Assembly: GCA_946481195.1 (NCBI GenBank)
Contig: CAMLNG010000134.1
Span: forward strand, 1 to 8,782
Direction: 5' to 3'
From: an uncultured Chromatiaceae bacterium
Lineage (GTDB): Bacteria > Pseudomonadota > Gammaproteobacteria > Enterobacterales > Alteromonadaceae
Length of the DNA: 8,782 nt
Both the position numbers and the translations under genes were made by a program. How positions within the stretch are numbered: position 1 is the stretch's first letter; each line of letters begins with the position of its first letter. Shown in pieces: positions 1 through 5,408 of this stretch. The notes beneath the pieces were generated by a model. The model had not been told where the DNA came from, searched no databases, and saw nothing but the letters and a program-made list of their open reading frames with translations.

Positions 1-71
1 TGCCTTGCATAAATAGCTGCCAAACTGCTGCAAAAACAAACACCAAACGTCAACAGCCCCTAGGAATCGTG

Positions 72-1658
72 ATGTCTTCGCAGAGTTCAGGTTTACAATT
101 TTACCATCCGCTGGCTTTCTGGCTGGGCTGTCTTGCCATCACCGCTGGCGTGCTGGCGCATGTGCCGATGTTTATCCATGCGTCCTACATGGATTATCAG
201 ATGGTTGGCATGCCCATGGATAATATGATGCTGGGCGGTATGGCCTTGATCCCGTTGGGGCTTTTACTGGCGATGTATGGGCTGATGCCCCGGCTTGATG
301 CCCTGCGTGGGCAACAAAGCCCGCTGTACTTTCATATCGCCGATCAAATCCCGTTAAACCGGCAGCACTGGACCTTGGTCTGGGTTTTGCTGGCGGCGGT
401 GATTGTGGATGTGATGAAACCGGCGACGCTGGGTTTTGTCATGCCGGGGATTAAAAAAGAATATGAAATTAATAGCCAGACCGCGGGAACGCTGGCATTG
501 GTTGCCTTGACAGGCACAACCATAGGCTCGGTGATTTGGGGCATTGTCGCCGATAAATTTGGCCGGCGTGCTGCGATTTTATTGTCGGCCCTGATGTTTA
601 TCGGCACCGCCATTTGCGGTGCTATGCCCACCTTTGAATGGAATCTGATTATGTGTTTCCTGATGGGGATGTCAGCCGGTGGCCTGCTGCCCATCACTTT
701 TACCCTGATGGCGGAAACTATCCCGGCAGCGCATCGTGGCTGGCTGCTGGTGGCCTTAGGCGGGATTGGCACCGCCGGTGGTTATCTGGTTGCGGCTGGC
801 TCCGCCGCTGTGCTAGAGCCAATGTTCAGCTGGCGGGTGTTGTGGCTGCTCGGATTGCCGACCGGATTACTACTGATAGTGCTGAACCGGTATATGCCGG
901 AATCACCGCGATTTCTGGCCAGTCAGGGCCTGACCGGGCTCGCGCGGGCGGTGTTGGCGCGATTTGGCAGCGCCGGGCATGGCGAGCAGGATGTAGTTAT
1001 TGAACAACAACCACAGGCAACTGGTGGGATCAGCCAATTGTTTCAGGCGCCTTACGCCGGTCTCAGCATAGGTTTATTGTTGGCTGGCGTTGCCTGGGGT
1101 CTGGTCAATTTTGGCTTTTTGCTCTGGCTGCCGGTTAACCTCGGCGAACTGGGATTTGCCGCTGAAGCCAGCGCCATTATTGCAAAGTCGGCGCTGATGG
1201 CGATCCCGGCGGTATTACTGGTGATTTGGCTGTATCACAACTGGAGCAGTATCAAGACCTTATGGTTGTTTCTGCTGCTGACCGCAATGTCGCTGGGGTC
1301 TTTTGTGTTGTTTGATTTCCTGCAGTTTTATCAGCCATTCTGGCTGTCGCTGGCGATTGCGTTGTTACTGGTCAGCGCCAGTGGAGTGATTGCGATGTTG
1401 ATCCCGTACGCCGCTGAAATTTATCCGGTGCATTTACGCGCGTCCGGCTCCGGGTTGGTCGCCGCCAGTTCAAAGTTTGGCGGCATTCTCGGCGCTGGTT
1501 TTGGTGTGTTGGGCTGGTTTAGCCATATTGGTGGTTCAGCGCTGGCAATTGGTCTGGCTTTGCTGATTGCGGCCCTGGTGCTGCAACGCAAAGGCATTGA
1601 AACCCGTGGTAAAGCGCTGGAAGACATGCATCAGGCTTTACTGGACAAAACCCGCTGA
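72..1658 (+). CDS. MFS transporter, sugar-porter-like, with extra N-terminal membrane pair and Met-rich loop
   Basis: This is a major facilitator superfamily inner-membrane transporter of 528 residues from ATG 72. That start is preferred over GTG 69 because AGGA at 62-65 lies 6 nt upstream of it. An MFS core begins near residue 100. The loop 2-3 signature GIVADKFGRR is at about 157-166, and PESPRFL, typical after TM6 in sugar-porter-like and metabolite:H+ symporters, is at about 276-282. Two further hydrophobic segments (about 12-34 and 51-72) precede the core, giving about 14 segments instead of 12. The loop between them is rich in Met (8 Met in residues 33-57) with His30 and His36. The substrate cannot be read from sequence. 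It does not resemble the ExuT hexuronate permease, and a terminator separates it from the next genes, so a role in the downstream pectin pathway is possible but unproven. The MFS assignment is firm; the substrate is unknown. Confidence 0.9.
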   Translation: MSSQSSGLQFYHPLAFWLGCLAITAGVLAHVPMFIHASYMDYQMVGMPMDNMMLGGMALIPLGLLLAMYGLMPRLDALRGQQSPLYFHIADQIPLNRQHWTLVWVLLAAVIVDVMKPATLGFVMPGIKKEYEINSQTAGTLALVALTGTTIGSVIWGIVADKFGRRAAILLSALMFIGTAICGAMPTFEWNLIMCFLMGMSAGGLLPITFTLMAETIPAAHRGWLLVALGGIGTAGGYLVAAGSAAVLEPMFSWRVLWLLGLPTGLLLIVLNRYMPESPRFLASQGLTGLARAVLARFGSAGHGEQDVVIEQQPQATGGISQLFQAPYAGLSIGLLLAGVAWGLVNFGFLLWLPVNLGELGFAAEASAIIAKSALMAIPAVLLVIWLYHNWSSIKTLWLFLLLTAMSLGSFVLFDFLQFYQPFWLSLAIALLLVSASGVIAMLIPYAAEIYPVHLRASGSGLVAASSKFGGILGAGFGVLGWFSHIGGSALAIGLALLIAALVLQRKGIETRGKALEDMHQALLDKTR

Positions 1659-1685
1659 CCAGCGACATTCTGTCCATGAATAGTT

Positions 1686-1714
1686 CAGGCCCCGACTGCA
1701 GATCGGGGCTTTTT
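1686..1714 (+). terminator. Rho-independent terminator after the MFS gene
   Basis: A perfect 7-bp stem (GCCCCGA 1689-1695 with TCGGGGC 1703-1709, 7-nt loop) is followed directly by five T residues at 1710-1714. It begins about 30 nt after the MFS stop codon. It should end transcription of the transporter gene and isolate it from the following unit. Confidence 0.88.
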
Positions 1715-1723
1715 GTTATACCC

Positions 1724-1802
1724 TCAGAAAAACTGATACCCCTATCTGAAATGACAATTAGACGCCACCGGCATGGCACGGCACACTGTGCACATCGCCG
1801 GT
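1724..1802 (+). promoter_or_regulatory. Leader of the DUF2798 unit with several dyad elements
   Basis: The 173-nt gap between the terminator and the DUF2798 gene has no plausible gene. It contains TCAGA (1724-1728) paired with TCTGA (1745-1749), and GATA-CCCC-TATC (1735-1746), which includes a T-N11-A spacing (1737-1749) of the loose type bound by LysR-type regulators. Further on are GCACA-C-TGTGC (1781-1791) and ACCGGC (1767-1772) facing GCCGGT (1797-1802). No convincing sigma-70 -35/-10 pair was found. A binding site for the LysR protein encoded in the same unit is an inference only. Confidence 0.3.
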
Positions 1803-1888
1803 CGCTGCGCTGCAAACAGCCACGATGGCCGGCATAGACCCAACTGAAATTTGATGAAAGGTGCCGTGGCAGGCGCCGGGAGCAACAA

Positions 1889-2119
1889 GTGATCGCACGC
1901 AAACATACCCCTTATGTGTTCTCGTTTTTTATGTCGCTGCTGATGTCGGGCATTATGTCTTTTGTCATCACGCTGCTGAATCTGGGCCCGGTCGAAGGTC
2001 TGGCCGGCATCTGGTTACATGCCTGGGGCATGGCTTTTATCGTCGCCTTTCCAACCATAGTTGCAGTGACGCCGCTGGTGCGGATGCTGGTCAATGCGGT
2101 CGTGGATAAAGAAGCTTGA
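1889..2119 (+). CDS. DUF2798 family small membrane protein
   Basis: This 76-residue protein starts with GTG 1889, supported by CGGGAG at 1877-1882 with 6-nt spacing. It has two hydrophobic segments (about 9-31 and 44-65), a short connecting loop with a Trp-containing stretch, then the FPTIVAVTPLVRMLV region near the C-terminus, which matches the pattern of DUF2798 proteins. The family consists of small inner-membrane proteins of unknown function. It is followed 33 nt later by a DUF2938 gene and then by a LysR-type regulator on the same strand, so the three are probably one transcription unit. I do not propose a function. The family call rests on recall of the pattern and length. Confidence 0.8.
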   Translation: MIARKHTPYVFSFFMSLLMSGIMSFVITLLNLGPVEGLAGIWLHAWGMAFIVAFPTIVAVTPLVRMLVNAVVDKEA

Positions 2120-2141
2120 AGTGATAAATAGCGACTGAAGC

Positions 2142-2146
2142 AGGAG
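2142..2146 (+). promoter_or_regulatory. Ribosome binding site deciding the DUF2938 start
   Basis: AGGAG touches the first of three consecutive ATG codons (2147, 2150, 2153). Only ATG 2153 has a normal spacing (6 nt), so it is taken as the start. Confidence 0.7.
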
Positions 2147-2152
2147 ATGATG

Positions 2153-2668
2153 ATGGATACTTTATGGCAACTGACCGGTGCTGCACTGGTACTTGGTATC
2201 GGCGCGACACTGGTGCTGGATGGTTGGTCTTTGTTACTCAACAAAGGTTTTGGCATTAAATCGCTGAGTTTTTGTCTGGTCGGCCGCTGGTTTGCACTGA
2301 TGCGCCGCGGGCAATTCCGCCACAACGGCATTGGCAAAGCGCCGGCACAAAGTGGTGAATGTGCGCTCGGCTGGACTGCGCATTATGCGATAGGGGTGCT
2401 GTTCGCTGTGCCATTGTTATGCTGGCAGGGCGGCCAATGGCTGGCCACACCGACGCTGGCCCCGGCGCTGATTTTCGGTGCCGTCACAGTGGTGATGCCA
2501 TTTCTGCTGATGCAGCCGGCCTTTGGTCTTGGCATTGCTGCGGCAAAAACAGCGGCGCCCTGGCAAGCTCGCTTAAAAAGCCTGAGCAGTCATCTGGTGT
2601 TTGGTGTTGGTTTGTACCTGTCGGCACAGCTTTATAACGCTTGGTCCGTCACCTTATTGCCGGTCTGA
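2153..2668 (+). CDS. DUF2938 family integral membrane protein
   Basis: This 171-residue, strongly hydrophobic protein has about four membrane segments. An N-terminal segment contains a GATLVLDGWS stretch, a central GWTAHYAIG motif precedes the second segment, and two segments follow. This matches the DUF2938 family in length and motifs. The family is uncharacterised. The stretch between the first two segments is rich in Arg, Lys and Gly (about residues 43-68) and probably faces the cytoplasm. The gene sits between a DUF2798 gene (33 nt upstream) and a LysR-type regulator (24 nt downstream), probably in one operon. Two small membrane proteins of unknown role next to a regulator suggest a ligand-responsive membrane function, but nothing in the sequence names the ligand. 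Confidence 0.8.
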   Translation: MDTLWQLTGAALVLGIGATLVLDGWSLLLNKGFGIKSLSFCLVGRWFALMRRGQFRHNGIGKAPAQSGECALGWTAHYAIGVLFAVPLLCWQGGQWLATPTLAPALIFGAVTVVMPFLLMQPAFGLGIAAAKTAAPWQARLKSLSSHLVFGVGLYLSAQLYNAWSVTLLPV

Positions 2669-2692
2669 TTTTGCTTAACGAGAGGTCTTTAC

Positions 2693-3616
2693 ATGGAACT
2701 CTATCAGTTAAAGATATTTGTTACTGTCGCCAAGACCGGGGCAGTGACCAAAGCTTCCGAACAGCTGTATTTAAGCCAGCCGGCGGTCAGTGCCCAAATT
2801 AAAGCGCTGGAAGAAGAATTGGGGTTGAGTCTGTTTGACCGCACTGTGCGTGGTATGACTCTGACGCCTCACGGTGTGACCATCCTCAGCAAGGCCGAAC
2901 AACTGCTGGCACAACAGCGTGATTTGCTCGATGAAGCAAGGCGCCTGCGTGGTGGCCTGAGCGGTCGGCTGCGGCTGGGGTCAAATCGTGGTGCCAGTGC
3001 GGTGTTGTTAGGCAAGTTATTGGCCCAGCTTAGTGAAACCGCGCCGGAACTGGATGTCAGTTTAGAGTTTGGCAGCCCGGCTGATATTGCCACAGCGCTG
3101 CGGGAAGGCCGGCTCGACGCTGGTTTTTACACTGAATATGAACAGCAGGAGCTGCTGTATAGTCAGCCGGTGGACAGTTTTGGTATTCAGCTGGCAGTAT
3201 CGCCGCAGCTGTTACCGGCTGCTTTCAGAGCGGAACCGGAACCGGACTGGCAGTGGCTTGCGTTGTTGCCGTGGATCAGTGCGCCGGCTGGCAGCTGTTG
3301 TGGCCGTGCTGCGGAGAGCTTATTTGCCCGGCAGCAATTCCGGCCGGCGAAATTGATTGAAGCCGATCAGGAGCATCTGATCCGCGCGCTGATTAGTAGC
3401 GGTGTCGGCATTGGTCTGTTGCACACGCCGACGGCGCGGGATGCTGCAGCCAAAGGTGAAGTCCGTTTAATCGGGCCCGTGCTGCAGCAAGTGCAGCTGG
3501 TGTTTGGCTGTTTAGCACGCCGGCAGCAGGAGCCATTGTTAACGCTGGTGCTGCAGCTGATGGCGCAAATTGCCACCGACACAGCGGCTAGCTACGCAAG
3601 TGAGAGCAGCATTTAA
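2693..3616 (+). CDS. LysR-type transcriptional regulator
   Basis: This 307-residue protein starts at ATG 2693, with AGAGG at 2681-2685 (7-nt spacing). The N-terminal winged helix-turn-helix (about residues 1-60) is classical: a MELYQLKIFVTVAKTGAVTKA opening, then LYLSQPAVSAQIKALEEELG and LFDRT. A linker helix follows, then a periplasmic-binding-protein-like effector domain (about 90-295) with the usual SSGVGIGLL stretch. Length is normal for the family. It lies 24 nt after the DUF2938 gene on the same strand, rather than divergent from its target as is common, so it is probably co-transcribed with the two DUF genes and may regulate them. It is separated from the pectin genes by a stem-loop and a 201-nt leader. 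Control of the pectin genes cannot be excluded but is not indicated. The effector is unknown. Confidence 0.93.
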   Translation: MELYQLKIFVTVAKTGAVTKASEQLYLSQPAVSAQIKALEEELGLSLFDRTVRGMTLTPHGVTILSKAEQLLAQQRDLLDEARRLRGGLSGRLRLGSNRGASAVLLGKLLAQLSETAPELDVSLEFGSPADIATALREGRLDAGFYTEYEQQELLYSQPVDSFGIQLAVSPQLLPAAFRAEPEPDWQWLALLPWISAPAGSCCGRAAESLFARQQFRPAKLIEADQEHLIRALISSGVGIGLLHTPTARDAAAKGEVRLIGPVLQQVQLVFGCLARRQQEPLLTLVLQLMAQIATDTAASYASESSI

Positions 3617-3630
3617 ATTATATTGTGTTC

Positions 3631-3668
3631 CAGGCCGGGCATCTCTGTCTGCAGTGATGCCCAGCCTG
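3631..3668 (+). terminator. Strong stem-loop after the LysR gene, possible terminator
   Basis: GGGCATC (3637-3643) pairs with GATGCCC (3656-3662). The stem extends outward by CAGGC (3631-3635) with GCCTG (3664-3668) across one C/A mismatch, giving 12 pairs around a 12-nt loop. It starts 14 nt after the regulator's stop codon. No T run follows directly, so it may be an inefficient terminator or an mRNA 3'-end stabiliser. Confidence 0.5.
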
Positions 3669-3709
3669 CTGGTCTGATTTCTGTCCTGCGGTGGCAAAAT
3701 TTTTTGTCT

Positions 3710-3715
3710 TACTAT
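3710..3715 (+). promoter_or_regulatory. Candidate -10 element for the GH28 gene
   Basis: TACTAT matches four of six positions of the sigma-70 -10 consensus and is preceded by an A/T-rich tract (3696-3705). It abuts the palindrome at 3716-3729, so the predicted start of transcription (near 3722) would lie inside that palindrome, a classical repressor position. No good -35 hexamer is present at 16-18 nt, so this is tentative. Confidence 0.3.
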
Positions 3716-3729
3716 TGCCACCGGTGGCA
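3716..3729. promoter_or_regulatory. Perfect 14-bp palindrome TGCCACCGGTGGCA, candidate LacI-type operator
   Basis: The site is a perfect inverted repeat with an ACCGGT core, the kind of CG-centred palindrome bound by many LacI-family repressors (for example E. coli GntR sites). It lies 88 nt upstream of the GH28 start. An extra half-site GGTGGCA is at 3690-3696; together with TTGCCACC at 3715-3722 this forms a second, wider inverted repeat of 8 bp. No regulator of this family is in the window, so the identity of the binder is inferred. Confidence 0.5.
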
Positions 3730-3762
3730 GCTTGTCTTATGCTGCTTTTCAATACAAGCTGC
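3727..3762 (+). repeat. 9-bp inverted repeat in the GH28 leader
   Basis: GCAGCTTGT (3727-3735) is the exact reverse complement of ACAAGCTGC (3754-3762), with an 18-nt loop. It shares three bases with the right arm of the palindrome at 3716-3729. If transcription starts near 3722 it would place a hairpin at the very 5' end of the mRNA. Confidence 0.45.
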
Positions 3763-3768
3763 AACTGG

Positions 3769-3782
3769 ACCTCAGCTGAGGT
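3769..3782. promoter_or_regulatory. Second perfect 14-bp palindrome, ACCTCAGCTGAGGT
   Basis: This perfect inverted repeat is centred 53 bp (about five helical turns) downstream of the centre of the palindrome at 3716-3729, and 35 nt before the GH28 start. Its core CAGCTG recurs at 3784-3789. It could be a second operator for a different regulator or an RNA element. The sequence does not tell which. Confidence 0.4.
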
Positions 3783-3817
3783 ACAGCTGCTGCAATCAGC
3801 TTATGTGGGGTTCACAG

Positions 3818-5284
3818 ATGCCAATGATGCCAAAACGCCAATTTCTCAAAGCCGGCCTTGCTGCCGCGCTGCCATTGGCATTATGGCGTTGTAGTTCAGC
3901 GGCAGGCCCGGCTGATGCCATCAGTTATCCGCAGCGCACAGCGCTGGATTTGTTGTGGGATCAGGCTGATGCGATTGAACGCGATTTAGCCCGCACCAGC
4001 TTTCCTGCCAGAGTATTTAACGTCAGTGCTTTTGCTGCCCATACCGGTCAGCAGGGGGATTTGAATACTGCGCGGCATAACAGAGCAGCTTTTCAGCGTG
4101 CCATTGACGCCTGCCATCAGGCCGGTGGCGGTCGGGTTTTGGTGCCAGCTGGCGTGTGGCCCTGCGGTGCCTTAACGCTGAAATCCAATGTGGAGCTGCA
4201 TGTCGCAAAAGATGCGTTGTTAGCTTTTCATCCGGCCACAGAACTCTATCTGCCGTTGGTATTTACCCGCTGGGAAGGCATGGAGCTGATGGGTTATCAG
4301 CCGCTGATTTATGCTTTTGCTGCACAGAATATTGGCCTCACCGGCGAAGGCACTATCGACGGTGGTGGCAGTAACAGCAGCTGGTGGCCGTGGAAAGGCC
4401 AATGGAAACACACGCCGTGGCCGGTGGACGACAGCCAGGTGCAGCAACCAGGCCGTGACTTATTAATGCAGTGGGTGGAGCAGGACAAACCTGTGGCCGA
4501 GCGTGTGTTGCCGGAGAACTTCCTGCGTCCGCCGCTGTTTCAGGTGTATCAGTGCAAACAAGTGCTGGTGGACGGCCTGACCTTAAAAAATTCACCATTT
4601 TGGGTGCTCAACCCGGTGTTGTCGGAAGATGTGTTGATTAGCCGCGTTAACGTGGTGTCGCACGGGCCTAATTCCGATGGCTGCGACCCGGAATCTTGCC
4701 GTCGTGTATTAATTGAGCATTGTTTATTTGACACCGGCGATGACTGTATCGCATTAAAATCCGGCCGTAACGCCGATGGCCGTCGCCTGAACCGCCCGGT
4801 CGAGCAAATCCTTATTCAGGATTGCACGATGAAAGCCGGCCATGGTGGCGTGGTGATCGGCAGCGAAATCTCTGGTGGCGCTAAGCATATTTTTGCGAGA
4901 CGTTTGTTGATGAGTAGCCCGGAATTAGACCGTGGCCTGCGCATCAAAACCAACGCGCTGCGCGGTGGCCTGATTGATACTGTCGCGCTGCGCGACATCG
5001 TCATCGGTGAAGTCAAAGACGTTATCGTGGTGAACTATTTTTATGAAGAAGGCCGCGCTGGCGCCTTTTTGCCGACGGTGCGCAATATCTTTGTGCACAA
5101 TTTACAGGTCGACAAAGCCGACAGACTGTTTGAGCTGCGTGGTTTCCCTGAAGCGCAAATAGGTCCGCTGCAGTTATCCAGAGTGCGGGTGAATTGCCAG
5201 AGTGTCGGTATATTGGAAGCGGTAGGCCAGCTGGAGTGCCAGCAAGTGCTGGTCAATGGTCAGCCGTGGCGCTTTTTGGGATAA
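3818..5284 (+). CDS. GH28 polygalacturonase, exported, probably exo-acting
   Basis: This is a glycoside hydrolase family 28 enzyme that hydrolyses alpha-1,4-galacturonosyl bonds of pectin or oligogalacturonides. ATG 3818 gives 488 residues and has TGGGG 7 nt upstream. The frame is open back to ATG 3623, but the residues before 3818 look like translated leader and would bury the signal peptide. The N-terminus has a Tat-like KRQFLK (6-11) followed by a hydrophobic stretch and likely cleavage in about 28-34. The GH28 right-handed beta-helix catalytic set is complete: N285-S-D287-G, G-D308-D309-C, G-H342-G, and R375-I-K377, with NSPFWVLNP upstream. The NSD form and the Trp-rich insert near residues 188-193 fit bacterial exo-polygalacturonases better than small endo enzymes, but rhamnogalacturonan- or xylogalacturonan-type activity is not excluded. 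It leads the galacturonate genes, and its leader carries palindromes that suggest repression. Confidence 0.92.
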   Translation: MPMMPKRQFLKAGLAAALPLALWRCSSAAGPADAISYPQRTALDLLWDQADAIERDLARTSFPARVFNVSAFAAHTGQQGDLNTARHNRAAFQRAIDACHQAGGGRVLVPAGVWPCGALTLKSNVELHVAKDALLAFHPATELYLPLVFTRWEGMELMGYQPLIYAFAAQNIGLTGEGTIDGGGSNSSWWPWKGQWKHTPWPVDDSQVQQPGRDLLMQWVEQDKPVAERVLPENFLRPPLFQVYQCKQVLVDGLTLKNSPFWVLNPVLSEDVLISRVNVVSHGPNSDGCDPESCRRVLIEHCLFDTGDDCIALKSGRNADGRRLNRPVEQILIQDCTMKAGHGGVVIGSEISGGAKHIFARRLLMSSPELDRGLRIKTNALRGGLIDTVALRDIVIGEVKDVIVVNYFYEEGRAGAFLPTVRNIFVHNLQVDKADRLFELRGFPEAQIGPLQLSRVRVNCQSVGILEAVGQLECQQVLVNGQPWRFLG

Positions 5285-5395
5285 AAAGGTACAGCGCTGA
5301 TTTTTTTAGCGCGTTGTTGCTACCGATAGACAGTATATGCAATTAAATGAATTAACAGGTCGTAGTGAAGCCACGCCGACCAACAAAAAACACAC
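5285..5395 (+). promoter_or_regulatory. GH28-uxaA intergenic region, possible internal promoter
   Basis: The 124-nt gap (to ATG 5409) contains the 8-bp palindrome CAGCGCTG (5292-5299), a T7 tract, and GCGCT (5294-5298) facing AGCGC (5308-5312). The T tract lies in the loop, so this is not a normal terminator. CTACCGATAG (5320-5329) is an imperfect palindrome with a CG centre. AT-rich sequence at 5334-5348 could hold a -10, but no well-spaced -35 partner was found. uxaA may be read through from the GH28 gene, started here, or both. Confidence 0.25.
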
Positions 5396-5400
5396 AGGTG
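5396..5400 (+). promoter_or_regulatory. Ribosome binding site favouring uxaA start at 5409
   Basis: AGGTG lies 8 nt before ATG 5409, whereas the in-frame ATG 5337 has no clear Shine-Dalgarno sequence. Confidence 0.55.
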
Positions 5401-5408
5401 CTGACGCA

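Noticed and set aside
344..772. A 142-codon minus-strand frame inside the transporter gene, and a similar 103-codon frame inside uxaA (6230-6541).
   Set aside because: Both lie wholly inside strongly supported genes and show no family motif; they are shadows of the coding strand.
638..1003. A 121-codon plus-strand frame inside the MFS gene, in another phase.
   Set aside because: It is an out-of-frame translation of transporter sequence, rich in Arg and Trp, without homology that I recognise.
72..1658. Assignment of the MFS gene as the ExuT galacturonate permease because of the nearby uxa genes.
   Set aside because: The loop and PESPRFL motifs and the extra N-terminal helices do not fit the anion:cation symporter group of ExuT, and a terminator plus a three-gene unit lie between.
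1519..1902. A 127-codon open frame on the minus strand across the end of the MFS gene and the next leader.
   Set aside because: It overlaps a clear gene and its terminator, its protein is Arg/Cys/Pro-rich without recognisable motifs, and it is typical antisense of GC-rich coding DNA.
2693..3616. The LysR protein as the regulator of the pectin genes.
   Set aside because: It is co-directional with the DUF genes at 24 nt and followed by a strong stem-loop; the palindromes before GH28 look more like a LacI-type site than a LysR site.
3623..3817. Upstream extension of the GH28 reading frame from ATG 3623 or ATG 3803.
   Set aside because: The added residues are Cys/Trp/Gln-rich and unlike any signal peptide, the region carries the palindromes and a candidate promoter, and the best ribosome site (GGGG 3807-3810) serves ATG 3818.
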